Below the pieces are notes generated by a model, which worked only from the letters and a program-made list of their open reading frames with translations, did not search any database and had not been told where the DNA came from. The position numbers and the translations under genes are program-made. Below, piece by piece: positions 8,478 to 16,852 of a stretch of 33,705 nucleotides of DNA (position 1 is the first letter of the stretch; each line of letters begins with the position of its first letter). This DNA comes from Lachnospiraceae bacterium. GTDB taxonomy: Bacteria > Bacillota > Clostridia > Lachnospirales > Lachnospiraceae. The stretch spans positions 1-33,705 of the forward strand of contig JAAWOU010000032.1 in NCBI GenBank assembly GCA_022799755.1. Reading direction: 5' to 3'.

Positions 8478-8506
8478 TTGACCCTGGAGCGGATTTCTGC
8501 TATAAT
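8478..8506 (+). promoter_or_regulatory. Near-consensus promoter for the DUF5721 gene
   Basis: TTGACC (8478-8483), a 17-bp spacer and TATAAT (8501-8506), with a TGC extension directly before the -10. Transcription should begin near 8513, giving a leader of about 45 nt. Confidence 0.8.
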
Positions 8507-8557
8507 TTTTTCACATAAGGATTTGGAACTGATTTCATTCAGGTAAGGGGGACTCCC

Positions 8558-9061
8558 ATGAAGCAACTACAGATTTCTTCCATGAAACAGTTTATGAACC
8601 ACCTGCTGGTGGCGGATACATTCGAGCCTTTCCTGCTGGAGGAGGCCGTCATCGGCACTGCCTGCACCTTTCATATAGACGGGCATGTAAATCCGGAATT
8701 CTTCGGCGGCGACGAGGAGCCGAAAGAGGAGGATTCCTACGAGTTCCGCCCCTGGGGCAAAGTGAAAGGGCTGTGCTTTGACCTGATCAAAGGAAAGCGC
8801 ACACCCCTGTTCTTTCGGTTCGTATTGCATTTGATGCCTGCCAGGGCCACAGCCCTGCTGGAACAGGAGAGCTGTGATGTGGCGTCGGATGAGGTGAAAG
8901 CTCTGGTGCTGAACATCCGCTATGACGGCACAAAAGCCACCCTCACCACCGGCACTGCTCTCCGGACGTTCCATCTGTCCAAGATGCCCGACGCCATCTG
9001 GGACAAGGCTCTTTGCAGATTCCTGGAGGACAGGGGAATCGCCTATGAAGAGCTGGATTAG
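8558..9061 (+). CDS. DUF5721 family protein
   Basis: A 167-residue protein of unknown function that I recognise as the DUF5721 family found in Lachnospiraceae. It begins MKQLQISSMKQFMNHLLVADTFEPFLL and has a middle segment FRPWGKVKGLCFDLIKGKRTPLFFRFVLHL. No signal peptide or membrane segment is visible, so it is expected in the cytoplasm. AGGGGG precedes ATG 8558 and a near-consensus promoter lies upstream. The stop codon overlaps, on the opposite strand, the stop of spoVAE. Confidence 0.75.
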   Translation: MKQLQISSMKQFMNHLLVADTFEPFLLEEAVIGTACTFHIDGHVNPEFFGGDEEPKEEDSYEFRPWGKVKGLCFDLIKGKRTPLFFRFVLHLMPARATALLEQESCDVASDEVKALVLNIRYDGTKATLTTGTALRTFHLSKMPDAIWDKALCRFLEDRGIAYEELD

Positions 9062-9417
9062 CGCTTCATTCTGGACTTGAAGACCAGGCTGGCCAGATAG
9101 CCGAAAATCAATGCGGCAGAGGTTCCCACGGCCCCGGCCTTGAAGCCTCCGGCAAAGAGCCCCAAAAGGCCCTGTTCGTCCACCGCCTCTTTCACGCCTT
9201 TCATCAGCACATTTCCGAAGCCCAGCAGCGGGACGCTGGCTCCCGCCCCGGCAAATTCCTGAAAGGGTTCGTACCATCCGAAGAACCCTATCACGGCGCC
9301 GGTGACCACCAACAGCACCATAATGCGTCCGGGCATCAGCTTCGTCTTCTCCATCAGGATCTGCACCAGAGCGCATATGAGACCTCCCACCCAGAACGCG
9401 TTTACATAATCCGTCAT
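9058..9417 (-). CDS. spoVAE: Stage V sporulation protein AE
   Basis: A 119-residue membrane protein with about four hydrophobic segments (residues 5-22, 30-48, 58-76 and 92-112) and the family pattern YVNAFWVGGLICALVQ, GFGWYEPF-like loop, GASVPLLGFGNVL and GAVGTSAALIFGYLASL. SpoVA proteins form the spore inner-membrane channel that takes up dipicolinic acid and releases it at germination. AGGAG lies 9 nt before ATG 9417. spoVAC and spoVAD normally sit directly upstream; here they do not. spoVAD is 2.1 kb away and spoVAC is not in the window. Confidence 0.9.
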   Translation of the reverse strand: MTDYVNAFWVGGLICALVQILMEKTKLMPGRIMVLLVVTGAVIGFFGWYEPFQEFAGAGASVPLLGFGNVLMKGVKEAVDEQGLLGLFAGGFKAGAVGTSAALIFGYLASLVFKSRMKR

Positions 9418-9474
9418 ACGCCTACTCCTGTTCCGCAGGCAATTTCGCCCGCTTATTTTTAGGAATCCTCAAAT

Positions 9475-9488
9475 GCCGCATATGCGGC
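9475..9488. promoter_or_regulatory. 14-bp perfect palindrome upstream of spoVAE
   Basis: GCCGCATATGCGGC lies 58 bp before the spoVAE start. It contains GCATA, the usual -35 of forespore sigma factors SigF/SigG, but a good -10 at the right distance is not clear. It could be an operator or part of a forespore promoter. Confidence 0.35.
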
Positions 9489-9555
9489 GCTTTTACCGAA
9501 TTCCGCTTTCATGGAACTAGTATCTGTCATACAGGAGAAGATTATGTATTGTACG

Positions 9556-9582
9556 AAAAAAAGCCACCCGTTTTCGAGTGGC
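9556..9582 (-). terminator. Rho-independent terminator after aroK
   Basis: On the minus strand, GCCACTCG, a four-base AAAA loop and CGGGTGGC (one G-T pair) are followed by seven T. It closes the zinc-ribbon-to-aroK operon. Confidence 0.85.
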
Positions 9583-9604
9583 CTGGCAGGCAGATATCCT
9601 GCTT

Positions 9605-10096
9605 TCACAGAGAGGCAATCCTTTGGACTACCTCCCGGATCCGTATGCCCTGGCAGTCTATCACCTCATGGGCATATTTCTCATACAGAGGAATCCGCTC
9701 CGCGTAAAGGTCCGCCAGAGTCTGGCCGGGCATCAGCGTCACGCCCCTGGCGTTCAGATCCCCCAGTCTCTCCGCCACCTCCTCCAAAGGGAGCTTTAGA
9801 TAGACCACGGTGCCGATCTGCCGCAGATGTTCCATGGCCCTGGCCCCGTAGATGACGCTTCCGCCGGTGGCGATGACACTCCTCCTGGGATTCAGGGAGG
9901 CGTTCACCTCTTCCTCAATCCTCCAGAAGCCCTCCACCCCATGCTCCTCTATCAGCTCATGGAGCAGCCTGTCATATTTCTCCTGAATCACCAGATCGGA
10001 ATCCACGAAACGGTATCCCAGCCGTTTGGCCAGCACTACGCCCACGGTGCTCTTTCCCGCTCCCGGCATACCGATCAGAACGATATTCTCTCTCAT
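9605..10096 (-). CDS. aroK: Shikimate kinase
   Basis: This enzyme phosphorylates shikimate with ATP in the chorismate pathway. The 163-residue product has family length. The Walker A motif GMPGAGKST is at residues 9-17, FVDSDLVIQ holds the shikimate-binding Asp (about residue 34), FWRIEEE gives the conserved Arg, and ATGGSVIY is the substrate-binding glycine motif, here GGS where most enzymes have GGG. The lid Arg lies in LNARGVTLMPGQTL. It starts 3 nt after ridA and is the last gene of its operon. No other aromatic-pathway gene is adjacent. Confidence 0.92.
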   Translation of the reverse strand: MRENIVLIGMPGAGKSTVGVVLAKRLGYRFVDSDLVIQEKYDRLLHELIEEHGVEGFWRIEEEVNASLNPRRSVIATGGSVIYGARAMEHLRQIGTVVYLKLPLEEVAERLGDLNARGVTLMPGQTLADLYAERIPLYEKYAHEVIDCQGIRIREVVQRIASL

Positions 10097-10099
10097 CCC

Positions 10100-10474
10100 T
10101 TACACCATCGCGATGACTTCTACTTCGCAGAGGACATTCTTGGGCAGCGTCTTAACCGCAACGCAGCTCCTGGCCGGATTCTCGGTGAAATATCTGGCAT
10201 ACACTTCGTTAAATGCGGCAAAATCGCCCATGTCTGCCAGGAAGCAGGCAGTCTTGACTACATTTTTATAATCAGTCCCCGCCGCAGCCAGCAGTGCGCC
10301 GATATTCTTCATGACCAGCTCTGCCTGGGCGGTGATGTCCTCACCCTCCACATTGCCCGTGGCGGGATTGATGGGAATCTGGCCCGAGGCAAACAGCATG
10401 CCGTTTGCGATAATGCCCTGTGAATAAGGCCCGATTGCCGCAGGCGCCTTGTCCGTTGAAATCTTCTTTAACAT
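10100..10474 (-). CDS. ridA: RidA family enamine/imine deaminase
   Basis: A 124-residue Rid protein that hydrolyses reactive 2-aminoacrylate and related enamines, protecting PLP enzymes. It shows APAAIGPYSQGI, FASGQIPINPATG, the Asn/Gly-rich KNIGALLAAAGTDYKNVVKTACFL and the signature NPARSCVAVKTLPKNVLCEVEVIA, which holds the catalytic Arg. Start ATG 10474 follows GGAGGAA by about 6 nt; the longer open frame upstream has no ribosome binding site and overlaps the preceding gene. It is close to aroK and probably co-transcribed. Confidence 0.93.
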   Translation of the reverse strand: MLKKISTDKAPAAIGPYSQGIIANGMLFASGQIPINPATGNVEGEDITAQAELVMKNIGALLAAAGTDYKNVVKTACFLADMGDFAAFNEVYARYFTENPARSCVAVKTLPKNVLCEVEVIAMV

Positions 10475-10553
10475 ATCCGTTTCCTCCGATTTTGTGTCTT
10501 TATGATGCCATGAGTGCCTACGCCGCGCTGTCAGGGGACACGACTCCTCTCTT

Positions 10554-10838
10554 TCAGCGCTCCTCCACCTCAGGCTCGTCAAATTCTGCCGTCACATAAA
10601 AGCCCCTGGCGTTCTCCACCACATCCGCAACCACGCCCTCTCTGCTCTTTAGGCGGTTGCGAAACGGAATATTGGCGGACATGGCCAGCGCCGGGTCTAT
10701 CACATAGTAATAATTGCTGGGAAGCAGACCTTCCGTCACTGTGATCTTCTGTCCGGGTTCCAAAAGCCCGCTCCGTTCCATCTTAAACTCCATCCTGCGC
10801 AGAAAGTCCACCTCCCCTTTTTCATGATTTTCGTGCAA
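10554..10838 (-). CDS. Conserved hypothetical small protein
   Basis: A 94-residue soluble protein I cannot name. It has an N-terminal charged helix (EKGEVDFLRRMEFKMERSGL), a central segment PGQKITVTEGLLPSNYYYVI and a C-terminal beta-rich part with GVVADVVENARGFYVTAEFDE, which looks like a small OB- or SH3-like barrel. The start is uncertain: the longest frame uses TTG 10838; GGGGAGG lies inside the frame, and an internal ATG preceded by GGAG (the codon for MERSGLL) is also possible. It sits 20 nt after the zinc-ribbon gene in the same operon. Confidence 0.6.
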   Translation of the reverse strand: MHENHEKGEVDFLRRMEFKMERSGLLEPGQKITVTEGLLPSNYYYVIDPALAMSANIPFRNRLKSREGVVADVVENARGFYVTAEFDEPEVEER

Positions 10839-10858
10839 TAAACGCCGGGACCTGTCGC

Positions 10859-11365
10859 TTAATCCTCTCCCGGAGTCTCCTGGGTCCCGCAGCAGCAGCC
10901 CCCACCCGTCTCGCTTTCAGCCACTGTCTCGGGCTCTGCTTCCCGGACGGCATCCTCCTGCGCTTCGCTGTACTCCGCATCGATGATTTCCTTATCTTCC
11001 TTTACGGGTTCCGTGCTGGCCACCACAATGGGAGTGCCGCATTTGTCACAGAATTTGCTGGTTCTGGGTACTTCCGCACCGCACCCCGGGCAGGTGTTCA
11101 CATTCTTCAGCAGCTTGATCTTCTCTGTATTCTCCTCAATCTCCGCCTTGATGTCCGCAGCTTTCGAGGCCCATTCCGCCACAGTCTCATCCTCGGCCAA
11201 AAGTCCGTTTTCCAGAACATGTTTGCCTACCTCTGTGTAAACGTTCTTCAGGCTCTGATTCAGCGAAGCGATCTCCACGTTGAGCTTAGCCACCCCGGCA
11301 ACCTCTTTGCTCTTGGAAATCGTATTCTGTGCCGCCTGATTCAGTTTCTCTCTCCAATTTGCCAT
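10859..11365 (-). CDS. Zinc-ribbon protein with N-terminal coiled coil
   Basis: A 168-residue protein. Residues 1-85 form an amphipathic or coiled-coil region (MANWREKLNQAAQNTISKSK, then repeated Leu/Ile/Glu). Residues about 91-112 are a zinc ribbon, CPGCGAEVPRTSKFCDKCGTP, with two CxxC pairs. The tail is acidic and ends in a Cys cluster, GGGCCCGTQE. Similar Firmicute proteins are of unknown function. GAGGT lies about 8 nt before ATG 11365, and a full consensus promoter lies upstream. It is first in an operon with the hypothetical gene, ridA and aroK. The Cys cluster may bind a metal. Confidence 0.75.
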   Translation of the reverse strand: MANWREKLNQAAQNTISKSKEVAGVAKLNVEIASLNQSLKNVYTEVGKHVLENGLLAEDETVAEWASKAADIKAEIEENTEKIKLLKNVNTCPGCGAEVPRTSKFCDKCGTPIVVASTEPVKEDKEIIDAEYSEAQEDAVREAEPETVAESETGGGCCCGTQETPGED

Positions 11366-11416
11366 ACTCTGCTACCTCTTTTCTTATTTTTTGTGGATAT
11401 CCTTACTTTTCCTTAT

Positions 11417-11445
11417 ATTATATAGTTCCATGGTTTTCTTGTCAA
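11417..11445 (-). promoter_or_regulatory. Perfect consensus sigma-A promoter
   Basis: On the minus strand, TTGACA (11440-11445), exactly 17 bp and TATAAT (11417-11422). Both hexamers are perfect, so strong transcription of the zinc-ribbon, hypothetical, ridA and aroK genes is expected. Confidence 0.88.
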
Positions 11446-11449
11446 CAGA

Positions 11450-11493
11450 CAAAAGAATCGGACATCCGGCGGCGGCAGTCTCGGATGTCCGAT
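11450..11493 (-). terminator. Terminator after spoVAD
   Basis: A perfect 12-bp stem (ATCGGACATCCG with CGGATGTCCGAT) around a 13-nt GC-rich loop lies 24 bp past the spoVAD stop. On the minus strand it is followed by TCTTTTG. Confidence 0.8.
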
Positions 11494-11516
11494 CTTTATC
11501 TCGTCAAATCGGGATT

Positions 11517-12536
11517 CTATACCGTCTCAATCACCACCCCGTGGGCGATTCCCGGCACGCTCATCCCCTCGTTGAAGCTTGTCTTGCTCAGCAGGGCCCC
11601 TGTGGGCATGAACAGCACCTTTTTCCAGTTGCCCTCCTCTAACTGCTTCAGAATATAGGCTGACAGGGTGACCGCACTGCAGCCGCAGCCGCTTCCTCCC
11701 GCATGGGTGTCCTGGGACGCGGCGTCGAACACCTCTATGCCGCAGTCCATATGCTGCTCCGAAATGTCATAGCCCTTTTTGCGCAGCAAGTCAATCAGCA
11801 CCCGCTGCCCCACCTTTCCCAGATCGCCGGTAATGATCTTGTCATAGTCGTCCGGCTGACCGGCAAAGTCAACAAAGTGCTGCTCTAAGGTGGACGCCGC
11901 GGCAGGCGCCATACAGGCTCCCATGTTCATGGAATCTTTCAAGCCGAAATCCACCACTTTTCCAATGGTCATGGCGCTGATGCGGGCCCTGGCTTTCCTG
12001 CCTTTCTCCCCGCCCAACACAAAAGCCGCGCTGCCCGTCACGGTCCATGTGGCGGACAGGGGGCGCTGATTTCCGTAATCCAGCGGGAAGCGGAATTCTT
12101 TCTCCGCACTGGCGAAGTGGCTGGAGGTGACGCAGACCGCCTTGTCGGCAAATCCGCCGGCAATGCTCATAGCCCCCAGCGCCAGAGACTCCCCGCAGGT
12201 AGAGCAGGCGCCGTATACACCCAGCAGCGGCACCTGATAGGCGGAGATGCCAAAGGAGGTGGCCATGGATTGACCCAGCAGGTCACCGGCAAAGAAAAAG
12301 GAAATGTCCTCCGGCCTCAGGCCTGCTTTCTCCAGCGCCAGACCCACCGCCTCCTTTTGCAGGGTGCTCTCCGCCTCCTCCCAGGTCCTGCACCCGAACA
12401 TGTCGTCCTGCCCTACCCTGTCGAACAAAAGTCCCAGAGGCCCCTCTCCCTCCTTAGTGCCCACAACGCTGGCGCTGTTCAAAATATACACGGGCTGTTC
12501 GAGCCGTATGCTGGCCCTGCCTAATTTCTGATTCAT
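11517..12536 (-). CDS. spoVAD: Stage V sporulation protein AD
   Basis: A 339-residue thiolase-fold protein that binds dipicolinic acid and works with the SpoVA membrane channel in the developing spore. Typical features are VYILNSASVVGTKEGEGPLG near the start, FGCRTWEEAES, YGACSTCGESLALG, DYGNQRPLSATWTVTGSAA, IITGDLGKVG and the C-terminal HAGGSGCGCSAV. ATG 12536 follows AGGAGGAG. A candidate forespore promoter lies upstream. spoVAC is not upstream; trpS is. spoVAE is downstream but four unrelated genes separate them. Confidence 0.95.
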   Translation of the reverse strand: MNQKLGRASIRLEQPVYILNSASVVGTKEGEGPLGLLFDRVGQDDMFGCRTWEEAESTLQKEAVGLALEKAGLRPEDISFFFAGDLLGQSMATSFGISAYQVPLLGVYGACSTCGESLALGAMSIAGGFADKAVCVTSSHFASAEKEFRFPLDYGNQRPLSATWTVTGSAAFVLGGEKGRKARARISAMTIGKVVDFGLKDSMNMGACMAPAAASTLEQHFVDFAGQPDDYDKIITGDLGKVGQRVLIDLLRKKGYDISEQHMDCGIEVFDAASQDTHAGGSGCGCSAVTLSAYILKQLEEGNWKKVLFMPTGALLSKTSFNEGMSVPGIAHGVVIETV

Positions 12537-12572
12537 AGATTCTCCTCCTGTTTTGGTAGCGCTTTTTGCTTT

Positions 12573-12601
12573 TATTGTCTCCAACGGAGAAAAATCTATT
12601 C
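12573..12601 (-). promoter_or_regulatory. Candidate forespore (SigF/SigG) promoter of spoVAD
   Basis: On the minus strand, GGAGACAATA (12573-12582) fits the SigF -10 pattern GGnnAnAmTw in full. GAATA (12597-12601) is 14 bp upstream and fits the GnATA -35 except for the second base being A. It lies 37 bp before spoVAD, which is expressed in the forespore in other spore formers. Confidence 0.5.
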
Positions 12602-12630
12602 GAATTTATTTGCCTGCTTCAGCGGGCATA

Positions 12631-13758
12631 TCAATCGCTGACCGGAAAGCTGCTTCCAAACTTCTCGCTCTGGGCGCGGATCAGCTCTGTGTCCTCAAAA
12701 TAGTTGATCCGCATGGCGCTCTTTACCTCGGACAGAGTCCGGGCCGCCACTTCCCTGGCCTGGTCGGAGCCTTTTTTCAATATATCATAGATGGCCGGAA
12801 TATTCTTCTCCCACTCTTTCCTGCGGTTTCGGATGGGTTCCAGCGTCTCCTGCACGATATTGTTCAGGAATTTTTTCACTTTTACGTCCCCCAGGCCGCC
12901 CCGCTGGTAATGGGCCTTGAGCTCGTCCAGATTGGCATAGTCGGGCAGATATCTCCCGAAATGCTCCTCCGTGCAGAACGCGTCCAGATAGGTGAACACG
13001 GTATTGCCCTCCAGGTGACCGGGATCGCTGACCTGCAGGTGCAGAGGATCCGTGAACATGCTCATGATCTTGGCCCGCACCTGGTCCGCGGAATCCGCCA
13101 GATAGATGCAGTTGCCCAGGGATTTGCTCATCTTGGCCTTGCCGTCCGTGCCCGGGAGTCTGCGCCTGGCTTCGTTCTCCTGTAACAGCGCTTCCGGCTC
13201 CACCAAAACAGGCGCGTACACCGTGTTAAATTTGTGCACAATCTCCCTGGTCTGCTCTATCATGGGCAGCTGATCGTCTCCCACGGGCACCGTGGTGGCT
13301 TTGAAAGCCGTGATGTCTGCCGCCTGACTGATGGGATAGGTGAAAAAGCCCACTGGGATGCTGGACTCGAAGTTTCGCATCTGAATTTCGCTCTTCACAG
13401 TGGGATTGCGCTGAAGCCTGGCCACTGTCACCAGATCCATATAGTAGAAAGTCAGCTCGCACAGCTCCGGGATCTGAGACTGGATGAGCAGAACGGACTT
13501 CTCAGGGTCCAGGCCGCAGGCAATGTAATCCAGCGCCACCTCGATGATATTCTGGCGTACTTTCTCCGGGTTCTCGATATTGTCCGTCAGGGCCTGGGCG
13601 TCCGCTATCATGATAAAGGTCTTCTGATACTCACCTGAATTCTGCAGTTCCACACGCCTGAGCAGGGAGCCGATGTAGTGGCCTATGTGCAGCCTGCCCG
13701 TGGGGCGGTCCCCTGTCAGGATGATTTTATCGGCTTGTTTTTTGTTCTGGTTTTCCAT
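12631..13758 (-). CDS. trpS: Tryptophanyl-tRNA synthetase
   Basis: This class I synthetase charges tRNA-Trp. The 375-residue product has HIGH at residues 24-27 within [15 protein letters not shown], the tryptophan-pocket stretch [17 protein letters not shown] and KMSKS in [11 protein letters not shown]. The length is slightly greater than the common 330 residues, in line with the longer bacterial form. A -10/-35 promoter lies close upstream. The leader is about 40 nt, too short for a T-box riboswitch, which often controls trpS in Firmicutes. GGAGGAG precedes ATG 13758. Confidence 0.95.
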   Translation of the reverse strand: MENQNKKQADKIILTGDRPTGRLHIGHYIGSLLRRVELQNSGEYQKTFIMIADAQALTDNIENPEKVRQNIIEVALDYIACGLDPEKSVLLIQSQIPELCELTFYYMDLVTVARLQRNPTVKSEIQMRNFESSIPVGFFTYPISQAADITAFKATTVPVGDDQLPMIEQTREIVHKFNTVYAPVLVEPEALLQENEARRRLPGTDGKAKMSKSLGNCIYLADSADQVRAKIMSMFTDPLHLQVSDPGHLEGNTVFTYLDAFCTEEHFGRYLPDYANLDELKAHYQRGGLGDVKVKKFLNNIVQETLEPIRNRRKEWEKNIPAIYDILKKGSDQAREVAARTLSEVKSAMRINYFEDTELIRAQSEKFGSSFPVSD

Positions 13759-13808
13759 AATGATATCTCCTCCATGTCATACGGCCTGCGTATGCTTTCA
13801 ATAAAGAT

Positions 13809-13836
13809 ATTATATCATGGATTCCCATACAAGCAA
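13809..13836 (-). promoter_or_regulatory. trpS promoter
   Basis: On the minus strand, -35 TTGCTT (13831-13836), 16 bp, and -10 TATAAT (13809-13814). A small inverted repeat, CATAC/GTATG, lies in the leader before the ribosome binding site. Confidence 0.6.
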
Positions 13837-13840
13837 ACTT

Positions 13841-16609
13841 TTATTTTTCCCGCAGCCGCCTCCACCAAAACCCCACGGCGATGAGCTCATGAGCGATCAT
13901 GGGCGCTGCCGCTAAAATGCCGAGGCGCATCCACTCCCTGCCCGATAAGGGCGAAGTCCCGAAAGCCCGGATCAAAAACGGCACTTCCGTCACCGCGAAC
14001 TGTAGCGCAAAGCCCGCCAGACAGGCCAGGATCATCACCTTGTTCTCCAGATGATTCATGAAAAAAACCGACCGCTGGGTGTCCCTCATGCCCACCGCAT
14101 GGAACAGCTGGGACATCCCAAGCACAGTAAACGCATAGGTCTGGGCCTTGGCCAACACTGAGCCGTTCTGTAAAATCACAGCCAGATTCCCCGGATTCAC
14201 CGCCATCCCTTTCACCCGAAGCAGAGACCAGGGCAGCATCAAAAAGGCTGTCAGGCTCACGGCCCCGATCAGGGCGCCGTAAAAGCAGGTGCACAGAAAC
14301 CCGCCTCTGGCAAACAGGCTCTCCTGCGCTTTCCTGGGGCGCTGGCGCATCAGGCTCTTCCCGTCATTTTTATCCACCCCCAGCGCCAATGCAGGCAGAG
14401 AATCCGTAATCAGATTGATCCACAGGATATGGCTGGACTTCAGGGGAGCGGCAATTCCGCACAGTACCGTCACGAACATCGTGATGATCTCTCCTAAGTT
14501 GGAGGAGAGCAGAAAGATCACCGACTTTCTAATGTTTTCGTAGACGCCCCGCCCCTCCTCAATGGCGCGCCGTATGGTGGCGAAATTATCGTCCGTGAGT
14601 ATCATGTCCGAGGCCTGTCTGGCCACGTCCGTCCCGGACATCCCCATGGCGATGCCGATGTCCGCCTTTTTCAGGGAGGGCGCATCGTTTACGCCGTCAC
14701 CGGTCATGGCCACAATCTCCCCTCTCTTCTGGAATCCCTCCACAATGCGCACTTTCTGCGCCGGGGACACTCTGGCGAAGACGCTTATGTCTCCTATCCT
14801 TTCGGCCAGCTCCCGGTCCGACAAAAGCCCCAGGGCCTCCCCTGTCATGCACTGCCCAGGACTGCGGGCAATGCCCAGCTGTCTGCCGATGGCATAGGCG
14901 GTGTCCACATGGTCTCCGGTGATCATCACCGTCTTCACGCCCGCCTCCTGAAAATCCGCCACGGCCCTGGCGGCCTCAGGCCTGGCCGGATCCCGCATCC
15001 CCACCATCCCCAGGAAGACCAGATCTTCCTCCACAGCCGCTGCCGCCCCCGGCCGCATGGCCACCGCAAGCGTGCGCAGCGCCTCCCCGGACAGTTCCTC
15101 CACGGCCGTCAGCACCTGCCTGCGATGCCTGTCCGAAAGCCCCACCACGCCCTCCGGGGTGTAGATCCTGGTACACCGCTTGAGAATCTCATCCGGAGCC
15201 CCCTTGGTATAGGACACCGTGGCCTGGGGGAGGCCGCCGGTATATTCCGCCGCCCGCAGCTCTCCCACGGCCTCTCGCCTCTCCCCCTGCCCGTGAAAGA
15301 GGCGTTTTCTGTCCTCCGATCTCCTTTCCCTCCTGTGCAGCGTAGTCATCATCTTTCTGTCAGAGTCGAAAGCAAGCTCCCCTATTCTGGGCATTCTGCG
15401 CTCCAGCTCTTTCTTTTCCATCCCGAACCCGCACGCCAGATCCAGGAGGGCAAGCTCCGTAGGATCCCCTGTCCTGCTGCCCTCCTGCGCCACCGCGTCA
15501 TTGCACAGCACCATGCCCTCATAGAATTCCGGGCACAGCGCCGTGTCGCATTCTCCCGCCCGCCGCATATAGCCCCCCAGCCAGCATTTCTCCACGGTCA
15601 TCCGGTTCTGTGTCAGGGTTCCCGTCTTGTCCGAGCAGACCACGCTGACGGCCCCAAGGGTCTCCACGGAGGGGAGCCGGCGCACGATGGTGTTCACCCT
15701 TACCATGCGGGTGACGCTCAGGGCCAGGCAGATGGTCACCACTGCGGGGAGCCCTTCCGGCACCGCGGCCACGGCCAGGGAAATGGCCGTGATCAGCATC
15801 TCCGGTACATTGCGCTTCTGCAGCACCGCAATGGCAAACAGTCCTGCACAGAGCAGCAGGGACAGGAGGCTCAGCACCTTGCCCAGCTCTCCCAGCCGCT
15901 TTTGCAGCGGAGTCGTCTCCTCTCTGCTCTCCGCGATCATCCCGGCGATCTGCCCCAGCTCCGTGGACATGCCCGTGGCCGTCACAAGTCCCTGCCCTCT
16001 GCCGTAGGTGACAATGGTGGACATATAGGCCATATTGCGCCTGTCCCCAAGGGGGATCTGTCCGCCCCTCTCGCCCTGAAATTCCGCTCTCTTTTCTATC
16101 GGAAGAGATTCCCCCGTCAGGGCGGACTCCTCGATCTTGAGATTCACGGACTGTGTCAGCCTAAGGTCAGCCGGCACCTGACAGCCCGCCTCCAGCCATA
16201 CCAGATCCCCCCGCACCAGCTCCGCGGCGGGAATCTCCATGCGCCGGCCCTCTCTGATGACAAAGGCCCTGGGACTTGTAAGCTTTTTTAAGGATTCCAG
16301 CGCCTTTCTGGCCTTTCCCTCCTGCAGCATACCCACCGCGGCATTCAGAGCCACCACCACGCCGATGATGACTGCGTCGCTGACTTCTTTCAGCAATACG
16401 GACACCGCGGCCGCCACGATCAGCACATAAATCAGAGGGTCGTTGAGCTGCTCCAGAAACTGCTCTATGACCGTCCTCTTCCTCGGGGCCCGCATTTCAT
16501 TGCGCCCGTCTCTTCTCAGCCGCTGTGCCGCCTCTTCCATTTTTAATCCCCTGTGCAGGTCGCTCTCCAGTTCCTCTGCCGTCTCCCGAATGTCCCACTG
16601 TTCAAACAC
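13841..16609 (-). CDS. P-type calcium-transporting ATPase (type IIA)
   Basis: A 922-residue cation pump of the SERCA/PMR1-like class that would export Ca2+ using ATP. The order is: N-terminal cation ATPase domain, actuator with LTGESLP, the ion-site helix [13 protein letters not shown], the phosphorylation motif [10 protein letters not shown] (Asp 327), nucleotide-domain [19 protein letters not shown], the hinge [21 protein letters not shown], and a C-terminal six-helix cation ATPase domain. PEGLPA and the [16 protein letters not shown] helix point to Ca2+ rather than K+ or heavy metal. I chose GTG 16609 because GGGGAGGG lies 6 nt before it; the longer frame to TTG 16642 has no ribosome binding site. 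Calcium is a family inference. Confidence 0.92.
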   Translation of the reverse strand: MFEQWDIRETAEELESDLHRGLKMEEAAQRLRRDGRNEMRAPRKRTVIEQFLEQLNDPLIYVLIVAAAVSVLLKEVSDAVIIGVVVALNAAVGMLQEGKARKALESLKKLTSPRAFVIREGRRMEIPAAELVRGDLVWLEAGCQVPADLRLTQSVNLKIEESALTGESLPIEKRAEFQGERGGQIPLGDRRNMAYMSTIVTYGRGQGLVTATGMSTELGQIAGMIAESREETTPLQKRLGELGKVLSLLSLLLCAGLFAIAVLQKRNVPEMLITAISLAVAAVPEGLPAVVTICLALSVTRMVRVNTIVRRLPSVETLGAVSVVCSDKTGTLTQNRMTVEKCWLGGYMRRAGECDTALCPEFYEGMVLCNDAVAQEGSRTGDPTELALLDLACGFGMEKKELERRMPRIGELAFDSDRKMMTTLHRRERRSEDRKRLFHGQGERREAVGELRAAEYTGGLPQATVSYTKGAPDEILKRCTRIYTPEGVVGLSDRHRRQVLTAVEELSGEALRTLAVAMRPGAAAAVEEDLVFLGMVGMRDPARPEAARAVADFQEAGVKTVMITGDHVDTAYAIGRQLGIARSPGQCMTGEALGLLSDRELAERIGDISVFARVSPAQKVRIVEGFQKRGEIVAMTGDGVNDAPSLKKADIGIAMGMSGTDVARQASDMILTDDNFATIRRAIEEGRGVYENIRKSVIFLLSSNLGEIITMFVTVLCGIAAPLKSSHILWINLITDSLPALALGVDKNDGKSLMRQRPRKAQESLFARGGFLCTCFYGALIGAVSLTAFLMLPWSLLRVKGMAVNPGNLAVILQNGSVLAKAQTYAFTVLGMSQLFHAVGMRDTQRSVFFMNHLENKVMILACLAGFALQFAVTEVPFLIRAFGTSPLSGREWMRLGILAAAPMIAHELIAVGFWWRRLREK

Positions 16610-16745
16610 GCCAAACCCTCCCCATGCTTGTTTCCTTTTCAAAGTCTATGTGGACGAGGGGTAAAGTATGTCCGATTATCTCCGCCCTGCCACAGTCTTT
16701 TTTCATCCGGTTTCCATCATTTTTCCGTCATTTTCCCATCTTTTC

Positions 16746-16812
16746 TGCATCATTTTCCGGGAAACGCAAAATGATGCAAAAATGTTGAAAATCTGATGCA
16801 CCTTATGTGCAT
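16746..16812. promoter_or_regulatory. Inverted repeats upstream of the VIT/vWA-exosortase pair
   Basis: TGCATCATTTT (16746-16756) and its exact complement AAAATGATGCA (16768-16778) flank an 11-nt loop. A third TGATGCA lies at 16794-16800, overlapping TGCAC/GTGCA (16798-16812). The preceding bases 16680-16755 are a run of degenerate CATTTTCC units. Three copies of one heptamer suggest an operator for the divergent P-ATPase and VIT/vWA genes. No clear -10/-35 pair was found. Confidence 0.45.
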
Positions 16813-16852
16813 TGGGGAGGTATTTTGGATGCAGAAACGGAGGTACATCACG

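Noticed and set aside
13759..13840. T-box riboswitch before trpS
   Set aside because: The leader is only about 40-50 nt and has no T-box sequence or specifier hairpin.
14909..16291. 460-codon open frame on the plus strand
   Set aside because: It lies wholly antisense to the P-type ATPase, whose motifs are complete; composition is His/Pro/Arg-rich and no homology is apparent.
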